From Monodelphis domestica (lineage: Eukaryota > Chordata > Mammalia > Didelphimorphia > Didelphidae): a stretch of DNA of 64,000 nucleotides. Below, piece after piece: positions 20,506 through 29,699 of this stretch. The stretch covers positions 209,454,338-209,518,337 of the forward strand of contig NC_077229.1 of NCBI RefSeq assembly GCF_027887165.1. The letters run 5' to 3'. Numbering within the stretch: the stretch's first letter is position 1; each line of letters opens with the position of its first letter. A program made the position numbers and the translations under genes. The notes beneath the pieces were generated by a model. It searched no databases, was not told the DNA's origin, and saw only the letters and a program-made list of their open reading frames with translations.

Positions 20506-20739
20506 ACACCTTAAAAATATGCTACTCTAATAATATTGCTGCCAAACAGTAGAAGGTACCATTTAACCTTTGTGACAAATCAAAGGAATTCAGGAAACAT
20601 TTCTAGAAAATCTCCAGGACTGGATAACTGCTTCATAGACATGTAGGAGGATTCTTGGCTGGGTAAAGCCCTTCTGTTTTTTCTACTTGGCCATTATCTT
20701 AAACTTAGTCCTCCTTGCCCCTCCCTTGTTGTTTTTTTT

Positions 20740-21172
20740 TTTTGTGAGTTCTCAATTGATCTCTCTGCTTCTAGTCTGTCCTTTCCATTCCATCCTCCAC
20801 ACAGCCATCAAAATAAATTTTACTAAAGCATAGGTCTTACCTTGTTACAACCCTATACAAATGCTTCACTTTATTGCCTCTCAGATAAAATGCAAACTGC
20901 TCTCCTGATAATTAAAGCTCTCCACAATTTGACTCTAGCCTACCTTCCTAGACTTTGAGTTGTTTCCCTTTATGTACTTTAAAGGTCCAGACAAATTGGA
21001 CACCTTTATGTTCCCCATACTTACCATTCTGTTTCCTACCTATGTGCCTTTGTTCAGGCTGCCCTTGATGCATTCCCTCCTTACTTTGGAGTCTTAGAAT
21101 TCCTCAATTTCTTCAAGGCTCAATTTAGATGCAAATCCTATAGTAAATCTTCCCTGATCTCCCTAGATGATC
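20740..21172 (+). mobile_element. L2 LINE, ORF2 C-terminus and tail
   Basis: 'ccattccatcctccacacag', 'cttaccttgttacaacccta', 'tctccacaatttgactctag', 'gcctttgttcaggctgccct' and 'tcttcaaggctcaatttaga' are in exactly the L2 order after the RT domain. The final terminus is missing, cut where a hAT-like MITE begins. Confidence 0.75.
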
Positions 21173-21397
21173 AGTTCTCAAAATATAGCTTAAGGACCAC
21201 TTGGGAGTCCCCAAGATCCTTTCAGGGAATTCACAGTGTCAGAAGTATTTTCATAATAATACTATGATGCTTAATTTTCTAATATAGTAAATATCAGTAA
21301 ATCTATCCCATAGAAACAAAAGTCCTTTGGGGGAGATCCTCAATAATTCATAAGAGAATGAAGGACTCCTGGGACAAAAACTTTGATAGCTTGTCCT
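21173..21397. mobile_element. hAT/Charlie-like MITE
   Basis: Starts 'cagttctcaaaatatagctt' and ends near 'aaaaactttgatagcttg', an approximate inverted pair. Internal 'acttgggagtccccaagatc', 'tattttcataataatactat' and 'gaaggactcctgggac' match an old hAT non-autonomous family common in mammals. No clear 8-bp duplication is left. Confidence 0.6.
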
Positions 21398-21399
21398 AC

Positions 21400-22580
21400 A
21401 GTTCATTCATTCATTGATTGATTCAATAAACACTTATTAAATAAATATTTAGGAGTACAAAGAGAAAATGAAACAATTACTCTACTCAAGGAAATTGCAT
21501 TCTATTGAGGGGTAATAACATGTGCACACATTTCAATAGAAAATGTATATAAAGTAATTTGGAGGAAGGAAAGGAAAAAGAACTGAAAACTGGCGTAGGG
21601 GGAAGAGATTAGGAGATGGCTCTCAAGCTGAGTTTTGAGGTATTGTAACAGGCAAAGATGAGAAGGAAGTGTGCTGGGATTATTAGGGACAGTCTGTGAA
21701 GAGGTACAGAAAAGGAGATGGGATGTCATGTGTGTATGTAGGAGTAGCACTAAGATCCATTTGGCTGGAACATAGTGTGCGTATCAGGGAGTAATCGTTT
21801 AATAAGTCTGGAGAGATAGGTTGGATTCAGTCTGTGAAGGGCTTTAAATGCCAGAGAGAGGAGTTTGTGTTTTATTCTAAAAACAAAAAAAAAATAGGGC
21901 TTCTTGACCAGAGAAGCAAGATGATTTGATCGGTGCTTTCCAACTAGCAATTTTATAGCTTTGCAGAGGAAGGACTGGAGACAGGAAAGATTAGAAACTG
22001 AGAAAGCAATCAGGAAGCTGTTATCTGGATGAAAGTTGATTAAAGCCCCAATTATGAGGGAATTTGTTGGGGTATGTTCAACAGGAATGGCTGCTGGACA
22101 TGGAGAATGAGGGAGAATAAGGAGAGGAATGGAGGAAGACTATGAGATTAATTCAGACTATTCACTGGAAAGTCAAATACGGAAGCTGAAGCTTAAATGC
22201 TTTGACCACATAATGAGAAGACAGAACTCATTGGAAAAGACCTTGATGCTGGGAAATGTTGAAGGGAAAAAGAGAAAGGGATGGCAGAGGATAAGATGGA
22301 CAGTGTCATGGAAACAAAGAACATGAACTTGGACAGGCTTTGAGAGACAGTGGAGGATAGAAGGAATCTGTGTCCTATGGTCCATGGGGTCAAGGCGCGA
22401 GTTGGATATGACTGAATAACTGAATGTCAACAAAAACAATGGGGCTTTAAATCTAGGATACTGGAAAGATGGTGTTGCCCTGAAAAGAAACAGGAGAATC
22501 AGGAAAAGGAGTGAGCTTTGGTGGAAAAATAATAAATTCTATTTCTGACACACAGAGTCTGAGATGCCTGTGATATACAG
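21400..22580 (-). mobile_element. L2 LINE (minus), split by an RTE end
   Basis: From the left: inverted terminus 'gattcaataaacacttatta', 'gcattctattgagg', 'aagctgagttttgaggtatt', 'ggctggaacatagtgtgcgt', 'gaagggctttaaatgccaga'; it resumes at about 22440 with 'gaaagatggtgttgccctga' and 'gtctgagatgcctgtgatat'. These are the L2 3' half read in reverse. The 22080-22440 part is a foreign RTE end. Confidence 0.75.
22080..22440 (+). mobile_element. RTE/BovB-like LINE 3' end
   Basis: The plus frame 22129-22326 reads 'IRKLKLKCFDHIMRRQNSLE' then 'KTLMLGNVEGKKRKGWQRIR', the conserved C-terminal region of RTE-clade LINE proteins such as BovB. It is followed by the family's 3' end 'ggtccatggggtcaaggcg', 'gttggatatgactgaataac' and an AAC-rich tail. 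The fragment is 5' truncated. This tail is also the source of the MAR1 SINE 3' end. Confidence 0.85.
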
Positions 22581-22589
22581 AAGGAAATG

Positions 22590-22800
22590 CTACTAATCAT
22601 AACTGGAATTTATGTAAGACTTTAAAGTTGGCAAAACACTTTACATATATTATTATCTGCTTTGATTTATTTTGTATTTATTGATCTGTTAATATATATC
22701 ACATAGTTGAATGTAAAATCCTTGAAGGCAAGGATTTTTTTTGTTCTTGTGTTATAAAATCATCTAGATTTTTTTTTTGCATTTAGCAAGTACCCAAGAA
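22590..22800 (+). repeat. MIR fragment followed by L2 3' end
   Basis: 'ggaatttatgtaagacttta', 'cacttta catatattatta' style MIR core near 22600-22670, then 'cttgaaggcaaggatttttt' and 'catttagcaagtacccaaga' of an L2 terminus. Both short and diverged. Confidence 0.4.
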
Positions 22801-22857
22801 AAGTTTATGGAATTGAATGTTGCTTTTAGAGATCTCTTTAAACTTGGGGATTCTGTG

Positions 22858-23250
22858 GTTTAGAATCATAAAATAACATATTTGGCAGTAGGAGGGGTCA
22901 ACCTCCTCATATTCCATATTACTGTGTCTTGGAGAGAGTAACTTGCTCAGGATCACACAAGTAAGGCAGAAAACCTAGAATTTGAACTCAAGACCTCCAA
23001 ACTAAGAGTGTTTAATGTTGTGCCATTATGATTCTTTTAAATTAAGTGCTTAATATGTGGAAAGAACTTGATCAGAGGCTCGTGGAGGTCATTTATTCCC
23101 ACTCCCTCCCTTGACAGACAAGGAAACTAAGATCTAGAGAGAGGTTAAAGTGACTAACCCAAGGTCACACAGACAGAAATAACGAAATGAATATTTTTTA
23201 ACCCAGGTCCCTAGACTCCAAATCTAGAATTTTTTATACCACCTTGCCTC
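22858..23250 (+). repeat. Two adjacent MIR-like SINEs
   Basis: First: 'gagagtaacttgctcaggat', 'atttgaactcaagacctcca', ending near 23035. Second: 'gaggtcatttattcccactc', 'acaaggaaactaagatctag', 'cccaaggtcacacagacaga'. Both belong to the old tRNA-derived class. Confidence 0.6.
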
Positions 23251-23254
23251 TTTT

Positions 23255-23388
23255 ATTAACTGCCTATTATATGCAAGGAATTGGGAGAGGGATTATGTAA
23301 ACAAAGATGAAAAATAATATAATCTCTGCTTTTGAGGAATTTATAGTCTAATAGAAGAGGTGAAAGTAAATCATAACATAATAGCCAA
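23255..23388 (-). mobile_element. L2 3' end fragment
   Basis: 'ttattaactgcctattatat', 'ctctgcttttgaggaattta' and 'tagtctaatagaagagg' are the inverted L2 terminus. Confidence 0.55.
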
Positions 23389-23640
23389 GTGATACACTAG
23401 ATAGAGCACCAGTCCTAGCATCAGGAAGACCTTAGTTCAAATGTGACCTCAGATATATACTAGCCCTGTGACCCTGTCAATTAACTCAATTAACAAAAAC
23501 TCAGTTTTCTCATCAACAAAATGATTTGGAGAAGGAAATGGCAAACCACTCCAGCCTCCTTCCTAAGTAAACCCCCAAATCAGTCACAAAGAGTTGGGCA
23601 CATCCAAAACAACTGAACAAAAATAACAACAACAATAGCT
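23389..23640 (+). repeat. MAR1-like SINE, near full length
   Basis: 'agccaagtgatacactagat', 'tcaggaagaccttagttcaa', 'tttggagaaggaaatggcaa', 'accactccagcctccttcct' and the tail 'gggcacatccaaaacaactg' ending in AAC repeats. Confidence 0.8.
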
Positions 23641-23926
23641 AGCTTTTACATAGAATTTTAAAGGTGACAAAGTGTTATGTAACTAATAACTTATTTAATC
23701 TTCACAACCTTTTGAGGTAGATGTTATTATCATATCCATTTTACAGGCAAAGAAACTAGTGTAGATGAAGATCAAGTGATTTGCCCATGGTAACACAGTA
23801 AGTGTGCAAAGCACAATTTGAACTCAGGTTCAAATATCCCCATTTTGATATTCCCAATCAGCTCTTCCTGATTTCAGGTTTAGTTCCCTGTCCACTGTTA
23901 TTTATTGTACCACTAACCTTCCTCCA
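23641..23926 (+). repeat. MIR/THER1-like SINE
   Basis: 'aatcttcacaaccttttgag', 'gtagatgttattatcatatc', 'cattttacaggcaaagaaac', 'gatttgcccatggtaacaca' and 'tttgaactcaggttcaaata'. Directly abuts the LTR that follows. Confidence 0.65.
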
Positions 23927-24534
23927 TAAAGCTTCCTCAGAGGGGAGAGAGAAGCTTTAAGGTAGGAAGATAGAGAAAGGATAGAAGTTTTAGATACCAC
24001 GAGGGGGATGACGGAGTCGAAGTAGAGATATGAGGTGGCAGGAATGAGTCTTTATTAATTATCAATGAGGCAAAGCCAATCTCTGATCAAAGGACCCTTC
24101 CGAAGGCTTTTACCAGTCCAGAGATCCAGATTCAATACCACACAGGTCGGAGAGATGATAGAGAAAGATTAGAGATGGAGCCTGGCCAAAGGCCAGGCCC
24201 CAGGGAGGACAGGCATCAGTGTGAGCTGGAAGGGAGGAAGAGCAGAAGAGAGCAAGGCAGAGCTGGCTGGGCCCTATTTATATGCAAATATACACAGTAC
24301 ATAGGGATGATTATCATTGGTTAATGACAAGGTATAGGTGTGGTTTCTCTTAGCCAGGTGAGCACAAAGAAACCTGTTTTCCCACCTAACCTGGGGGAAG
24401 CTGGGGTCAAGGGTCAGAGGCTTTCCCAGCCACGTGCAATACTGAGCATGCTCAAGACTGAGCATGCTCTCTTCTAAGACAATCTGTATATACCAACTGT
24501 TCCCCTTGCCCATAGCTAGGGGTGGACTGCTACA
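23927..24534 (-). mobile_element. Solo LTR, family A, copy 2
   Basis: Inverted homologue of 3445-4092 and 43514-44174. The plus strand ends 'ggggtggactgctaca', the complement of the family start TGTAGCAGTCC. In LTR sense it has an octamer ATTTGCAT, a TATA-type 'tataaatagggc' near 24275-24290 and a polyadenylation motif AATAAAG near 24050. Two p53-type decamers lie at 24444-24453 and 24460-24469. Flanking duplications are not obvious. No internal viral sequence accompanies it. Confidence 0.8.
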
Positions 24535-24855
24535 GATTCTTTATTTCTAAGTCTCCCCTATTTCGAGGACTAGTGTAAAACAATGCTCACCTTCATCTTC
24601 AAAGCAGGTCCTGGGAATTACAAGGGTTAAGTTTGACTACTGCCCTCCTTATATACTTTTCAGAGAAGTCAGCACCAAAGAGGCACTCTTGGATTTCAGA
24701 AATTATAGACTCCCAAGTAAGAGTGAGGAAAGGCATTTGGCCACTCTGCCCAACTTTATGACTTTCTGGATGGCTTCCTACAAAATGAAGTGGATAAGGC
24801 TTGTTTGTCCTTCTGATCTTAGGCCAAGATTTCTCCTCTTTTAAGAACAATGTGA
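24535..24855. other. No feature recognised
   Basis: Unique sequence between an LTR and a SINE. The minus-strand frame 24599-24910 (103 residues) has no recognisable domain. Confidence 0.4.
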
Positions 24856-25045
24856 TGCAGTGGCATGGTTCTTGGACTTGGAGTCCAGGTATTTGGAATA
24901 AATTATTCACTTCACCACCTATTACCTGTGTGACTCTGACAAATTCATTAATCTCTTTAGTGTTTAATTTTCTAATTTGTAAAATGAGAAGGTTGGACTA
25001 AATGGATTCTAATGTTTTTGTTTTGTTCTTCCTTTAAATCTCTGA
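24855..25045 (+). repeat. MIR-like SINE with TTGGACTA tail
   Basis: 'tgatgcagtggcatggttct', 'acctgtgtgactctgacaaa', 'aatttgtaaaatgagaaggt' and 'tggactaaatggattctaat'. Its 3' half is homologous to 26085-26160. Confidence 0.55.
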
Positions 25046-25121
25046 TACTTTGGCACTTTTTTAGGTAGATAGTGCAAAACAAATGTTTGCTGAACTACAT
25101 TGAAGCTGAAAAGATACAGTG

Positions 25122-25342
25122 ATGGGGGTGGGACAGCTAGGTGGATAATGAATTGAGAACCAAGCTTAGAAACAAACCTAGAGGTCCTGGGTTCAAATAT
25201 GGCCTCAGACACTTCCTAGCTGTGTGACCCTGGGCAAGTCACTTAACCCCCATTGCCTAGCCCTTACTGCTCTTCTGCCTTAGAACCAATTCACATATTG
25301 ATTCCAAGACAGAAGGTAAGGGTTTAAAGAAAAAATATATAT
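25122..25342 (+). repeat. SINE1_Mdo-like SINE (type B), full length
   Basis: 'gggacagctaggtggataat', 'gaggtcctgggttcaaatat', 'agctgtgtgaccctgggcaa', 'cattgcctagcccttactgc' and tail 'ccaagacagaaggtaagggt' followed by AT repeats. Confidence 0.9.
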
Positions 25343-25489
25343 ATATATTATAAATACCCTGAGGTACTTGAAGCAGTGGGGAAGCACTTGAGGATCACAT
25401 AATAGTTTTTGACCTTTAAAGAGAGAAAAAATAGTGCACTAGGGGAGATGATGGACACATATGTTATCAGCCTGTTTTGTAGTAACAGC

Positions 25490-25765
25490 TAATATTTTTG
25501 TAGTATTTTAAGTTCTGCTGTTTCACATGTGCTATTTCACTTGCGTAATAACTTAACGAAGTAGGTGTTATTATTATCCCCATTTTACAGATGAGGAAAC
25601 TATAGCGTGTCCCTCTGATAGGCAACCAGAACTTTACCCTGTGATAAAGGGTAAGTGACCCACCCAGGGTCACCCAAGTATTATCTTGCTAATGCAAGAT
25701 TTGAACTCAGGTTCTTCTAAGTTCCAAATTCAACACTTTATCAAGTATGCTACCCCAGGCTTAAA
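25490..25765 (+). repeat. MIR/THER1-like SINE
   Basis: 'gctatttcacttgcgtaata', 'ggtgttattattatccccat', 'tttacagatgaggaaactat', 'cacccagggtcacccaagta' and 'gatttgaactcaggttcttc'. Confidence 0.65.
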
Positions 25766-25769
25766 AATA

Positions 25770-26090
25770 TGCTTAAAGGAAAGAATGGATCAAGAAGAAA
25801 GAGAATAGATGAGGTTTATCATCAAAAGCTTTCAAGAAGAAGTGAGCCATGAACATCACTTTGGGAGCAGCAGGATTGCTTCATGACTATGGGGCAGTGT
25901 GGGCAAATGGTTGGAGGGAGATGCTATCTGGCCAGGGCTGGGGAGTATGAAGAGGGAAGATTCCAACTGATGTTTACTCAGAGAGAAGAGCAGAGGGAGG
26001 GAGAAGAGATAGGAAATGAAAAGCTTTGAAGGTGATGGCCAGGGTTTATTTGTTCAAGAAGGGAATGTTGGAAAGCCATTGGAGTTTTTC
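25770..26090 (-). mobile_element. Probable L2 fragment
   Basis: 'gaaaagctttgaaggtgatg', 'ttcaagaagggaatgttgg' and 'aaagccattggagttt' resemble the antisense L2 segment downstream of the RT domain. The first half is unassigned. Confidence 0.4.
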
Positions 26091-26439
26091 AATCTGTAAA
26101 ATGAGGAGGTTGGACTAAATGGAATCGAATGTTTTTTCGAACTTTTAAATCTATGATCCTCTGGAACATTTTCAGGTAGATAGTTCAAAATAAGTGTTTG
26201 TTGAATTGCATTGAAACTGAAAATACACTCTGAGTACCTTATGATATTTACTCCAAGCCAAGTAGGAGCACCCCAGGCACAACTATTCAGTTTTTACCTT
26301 CAAAGAGAAAAAAAAAAACCAGTGTAAGAGGGGAGGCAAGATGGGCACGTATAGCTTCGGCATATATGATACAACATGTAGAGGGGGAACAGAGTGACAT
26401 AGTTAGGGGAGCAGCTAACATATTTTTTTAAAATGCATT

Positions 26440-27283
26440 CTTTCTGCTCTTTCATAATTATATCACTTTCCAAGTCATCTCTCAAAAAGTTGAGGAAACC
26501 TGTCCTGCTGCTAGTTGTCAAAAATGCTTTGTACACTTTAAAGCCGGGTAAATCTGAACTGTTATTCTTATCAGAATTTATAGGAACTTTTGTAGAAAAT
26601 GACCATTCTTTCTTAGAGTTTGTAATGGCCAAGGCCGGGAACATGAACTGTGGTCAGGAACAATTTGGGGAGAAGCATTGGATTTAGAGATTGTGCCAGC
26701 ATGAACAAAATGATCAGCTGATGTGTTGACTGAGACATTCCTGAGGGTGACCTATAAGCTGAACTGAAGTTATGTTGCTGAATGAGCTGACTTGAAGTAA
26801 GAAAAGATGGTCACATTCTGTTTCCTCACTTCCACTCCAGGAAGAAGATGAATGTCCATACAAGCCATTCATATTCTTTTACTCACACTTCCATTTGCTA
26901 AACTGTTTGAGAGAGAATTTTAATAGCTTTATTCATTTCCCAAATGTTTACTTTCTGTCTTAATTAATTACCTTATAACAAAGTTTGTTGGCTAACAAGG
27001 AATCCAGGCTATTTGATGTATTAAGGTGTAGATTGTGGTAAAAGTAAGAGGGAGAATTTCTCTTTTTTACATCTAAAAGATGTTTTTTCTTATTAAGACT
27101 GGCTTGGGGCTAGAGCCTCAGAGGAAAAGAGAGAGAGCCATAGGTATCTACCACAAACTTTGCAAAAACACCAGAGGCTAAATATATAAGAAAAACTCTA
27201 GATGAGGAGACTGAATCCAGACCAAAGCAAACTTTTAAAACTTTCTTTCTTAATTATTTTTGTTCTAGTTTCCTTAAACAAAA
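26440..27283. other. Unique sequence, no gene recognised
   Basis: An 84-residue frame (26433-26687, starting 'MHSFCSFIIISLSKSSLKKL') has no recognisable domain. 26690-27000 lacks repeat landmarks and contains AT-rich homeodomain-type words such as 'cttaattaattacc' near 26960. It could include conserved non-coding DNA. Confidence 0.35.
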
Positions 27284-27284
27284 G

Positions 27285-27450
27285 AATAATATGGAAAGAT
27301 GTTTCACATGATTGCACATGTAAAATCTATATCAGTTTGTTTACCATGGGTGAGGTGGAGAGGAAGAGAATTCAAAACTCAAAATTCTTTTCAAAATATT
27401 GGAAACTATATTTACATATAATTGGGGGAAAAGAAAAAAAAAGCTAATAT
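27285..27450 (+). mobile_element. L1 3' UTR end
   Basis: 'agatgtttcacatgattgca', 'catgtaaaatctatatcagt' and 'aactatatttacatataatt' followed by an A-rich tail form the marsupial L1 3' terminus in sense orientation. Confidence 0.65.
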
Positions 27451-27544
27451 AATAACTAATATAAACAATTCATATCCCCTCCCCCAAAACACTCCAAAAG
27501 AAAACCTTTAGGCCTATTTTCTTGCTGTTTGCAAAGAGAAAACA

Positions 27545-27665
27545 GAAACATGATGTGGTAGATAGAAAACTGGCCTTGTAACATGGAAGAACTAACTTCT
27601 AACACATATTGACTGTGTAAAGGTGGCAAGCCACTTAACCTCTCAGTGTTCTTGATGACTTGATA
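27545..27665 (+). repeat. tRNA-headed marsupial SINE, 5' part
   Basis: 'gatgtggtagatagaaaact', 'ggccttgtaacatggaagaa' and 'gccacttaacctctcagtgt' resemble the head of the SINE type seen at 31848-32045. The 3' part is missing or replaced by LINE sequence. Confidence 0.45.
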
Positions 27666-27803
27666 ATATCCCAGGCTACTCAAAGAATTTACAGATAAGA
27701 TTGTAGATGGTGCATGGGAGGGGCCAAAAGATTAGATGAGAGGGGGAAAAGAGAGGGGATGAGAGGGGGCAGCCCAGTTTGAATTTTTATTATAACTTTT
27801 TTT

Positions 27804-28937
27804 TAATATATTTTATTTGATCATTTCCAAGCATTATTCGTTAAAGACATAGATCATTTTCTTTTCCTCCCTCCCACCCCCCATAGCCGACGTGTAAATC
27901 CACTGGGCATTACATGTTTTCTTGATTTGAACCCATTGCTTTGTTGATAATATTTGCATTAGAGTGTTCATTTAGAGTCTCTCCTCTGTCATGTCCCCTC
28001 AACTGCTGTGTTCAGGCAGTTGCTTTTCCTCTGTGTTTCCACTCCCATAGTTTATCCTTTGCTTATGAATAGTGTTTTTTTCTCCTGGATCCCTGCAAAT
28101 TGTTCAGGGACATTACACCGCCATTAATGGAGACGTCCATTGCGTTCGATTATACCACAGTGTATTAGTCTCTGTGTACAATGTTCTCCTGGTTCTGCTC
28201 CTCTCTCTCTGCATCACTTCCTGGAGGTTGTTCCAGTCTCCATGGAACTTCTCCACTTTATTATTCCTTTTAGCACAATAGTACTCCATCACCAACATAT
28301 ACCACAGTTTGTTCAGCCATTCCCCAATTGATGGGCATCCCCTCGTTTTCCAGTTTTGGGCCACCACAAAGAGCGCAGCTATGAATATTTTTGTACAAGT
28401 CTTTGTGTCCATTATCTCTTTGGGGTACAGACCCAGCAGTGCTATGGCTGGGTCAAAGGGTAGATATTCTTTTGTCGCCCTTTGGGCATAGTTCCAAATT
28501 GCCCTCCAGAATGGTTGGATCAGTTCACAACTCCACCAGCAATGAATTAATGTCCCAACTTTGCCACATCCCCTCCAGCATTCATTACTTTCCTTTGCTG
28601 TTATGTTAGCCAATCTGCTAGGTGTGAGATGATACCTCAGAGTTGTTTTGATTTGCATCTCTCTGATTATAAGAGACTTAGAACACTTCTTCATGTGCTT
28701 GTTAATAGTTTTGATTTCTTTATCTGAGAACTGCCTATCCATGTCCCTTGCCCATTTATCAATTGGAGAATGGCTTGATTTTTTGTACAATTGATTTAGC
28801 TCTTTATAAATATGAGTAATTAAACCTTTGTCAGAGGTTTCTATGAAGATTTTTTCCCAATTTGTTGTTTCCCTTCTGATTTTAGTTACATTGGTTTTGT
28901 TTGTACAAAAGCTTTTTAGTTTGATATAGTCAAAAAA
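27804..28937 (-). mobile_element. Young 5'-truncated L1
   Basis: Antisense L1 of about 1.13 kb flanked by a perfect 20-bp target-site duplication (27784-27803 and 28938-28957, core ATTATAAC between T runs). In element sense it runs from the ORF2 C-terminal third through a roughly 310-bp 3' UTR to an A-rich end at the left. The intact frame and perfect duplication point to a recent insertion. The host sequence around it is itself an older L1 3' end. Confidence 0.93.
28113..28931 (-). CDS. L1 ORF2p C-terminal fragment, open
   Basis: About 273 codons stay open from the truncation point to the natural stop. The translation starts near 'DYIKLKSFCTNKTNVTKI', contains 'MKKCSKSLIIREMQIKTTLR', the cysteine motif C-X3-C-X7-H-X4-C in 'CWRGCGKVGTLIHCWWSC', 'LPFDPAIALLGLYPKEIMDT' and ends '...RTQWTSPLMAV'. 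These are the C-terminal landmarks of mammalian L1 ORF2 protein, which carries endonuclease and reverse transcriptase upstream; both are missing here. No promoter or start codon exists, so it is a LINE remnant rather than a functional gene. Confidence 0.92.
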   Translation of the reverse strand, partial: DYIKLKSFCTNKTNVTKIRRETTNWEKIFIETSDKGLITHIYKELNQLYKKSSHSPIDKWARDMDRQFSDKEIKTINKHMKKCSKSLIIREMQIKTTLRYHLTPSRLANITAKESNECWRGCGKVGTLIHCWWSCELIQPFWRAIWNYAQRATKEYLPFDPAIALLGLYPKEIMDTKTCTKIFIAALFVVAQNWKTRGCPSIGEWLNKLWYMLVMEYYCAKRNNKVEKFHGDWNNLQEVMQRERSRTRRTLYTETNTLWYNRTQWTSPLMAV

Positions 28938-29021
28938 TTTTTATTATAACTTTTTTTGCTACATTCCAATTTCCAAGCTGTCTCCCTCCCTTTCTCCTCA
29001 CCCTGCACCAGAGAAAGCACC

Positions 29022-29026
<5 letters not shown>

Positions 29027-29077
<51 letters not shown>
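29027..29077. repeat. (TC)n microsatellite, about 25 units
   Basis: Uninterrupted TC run within the old L1 3' UTR. Confidence 0.97.
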
Positions 29078-29078
<1 letters not shown>

Positions 29079-29274
29079 CACATATATATTTGCAAATAAA
29101 GTCATATCATGCATATATCTATCTTTCTCTGGAGGTGGACATTCAGTTATTCTTCGAACAATATTGCTGTTGCTATATACAATATTCTCTTAGTTCTGCT
29201 CCTTTCTCTCTTCATTACTTCATGTAAATCTTTCCAATTTTTTCTAAAATCAATCTGCTCATTGTTTCTTTTCT

Positions 29275-29462
29275 TTTTTCCATCCTAAAACTTCTGTCTT
29301 AGAATCAATATGTTGTATTGGCTCCAAGTCAGAAGAGTGATAAGGGCTAGGCAATGTGGGTAAAGTGACTTGCCCAGGGTCACACAGCTAGGAAATATCT
29401 GATGCTATATTTGAACCCAGGAATTCTTGTCTCAAGCTACTGATCCACCTAGCTGCCTCTGG
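29275..29462 (-). repeat. SINE1_Mdo-like SINE (type B)
   Basis: 'ttctgtcttagaatcaatat', 'ggctccaagtcagaagagtg', 'agtgacttgcccagggtcac' and 'ctgatccacctagctgcctc'. Full length, inverted, inside the old L1. Confidence 0.85.
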
Positions 29463-29574
29463 TCATCGTTTCTTACAGCACAGAATTGTCCCCATTTTTA
29501 AGAAGAGATAAAATAGATTCTAGAAAATAGAAATGAGAAAAATTCATGTCTATACAATTCTAGGATAAATGATA

Positions 29575-29695
29575 AGACTATAAGTTTCAGGGAAAGTGCC
29601 AACTAACACTGATGGAGGAACTTTCCTCACCTGGAATCCCCTCTACCAGTGAAATCATTGGTTCAGTCCATAGTCCTAGCTCTCTAAGTAGACAG
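29575..29695 (+). repeat. SINE 3' part with GAAATCA tail
   Basis: 'gactataagtttcagggaaa', 'gtgccaactaacactgatgg', 'agtgaaatcattggttcagt' correspond to the 3' domain of another marsupial SINE type, also present at 31848-32045. Confidence 0.5.
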
Positions 29696-29699
29696 TGAA

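Larger units (their letters stand above)
24958..26440. repeat. Diverged local direct duplication (two 0.35-kb copies)
   Basis: Copy 1 occupies 24958-25120 plus 25345-25510, split by a type B SINE. Copy 2 is 26085-26440. Shared phrases in order: 'ggttggactaaatgga', 'gtagatagt' plus 'caaaa', 'gaa ctg' near 'cattgaa', 'agtttttgacctttaaagag' versus 'agtttttaccttcaaagaga', 'aggggagat' versus 'aggggaggcaagat', and 'agcagctaacatat' versus 'aacagctaatat'. The spacing is about 1.1 kb. The first part is a SINE tail but the similarity continues past it. Confidence 0.55.
28958..29500 (-). mobile_element. Old L1 3' UTR hosting younger insertions
   Basis: 'gctacattccaatttccaag', 'ctgtctccctccctttctcc', 'tattcttcgaacaatattgc', 'tctcttagttctgctccttt' and, after the SINE, 'catcgtttcttacagcacag' are the L1 3' end in reverse. 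It carries the (TC)n tract and a type B SINE, and the young L1 landed at its terminus. Confidence 0.7.
27662..29580 (+). mobile_element. LINE fragment split by nested L1s
   Basis: The left part (27662-27775: 'ctactcaaagaatttacaga', 'gcatgggaggggccaaaaga') and the right part (29498-29580: 'agataaaatagattctagaa', 'aattctaggataaatgataa') each match successive parts of one uninterrupted unit at 31095-31290. The 1.7 kb between consists of L1 and SINE insertions. The parent is probably a CR1/L3-type or other old LINE; not identified with certainty. Confidence 0.55.

Noticed and set aside
20038-20552. Open frames of 140-153 residues on both strands
   Set aside because: Composition artefact of the CCTT tract.
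24599-24910. 103-residue minus frame beside LTR-A as a viral gene
   Set aside because: No retroviral motif, and the neighbouring LTR is solo.
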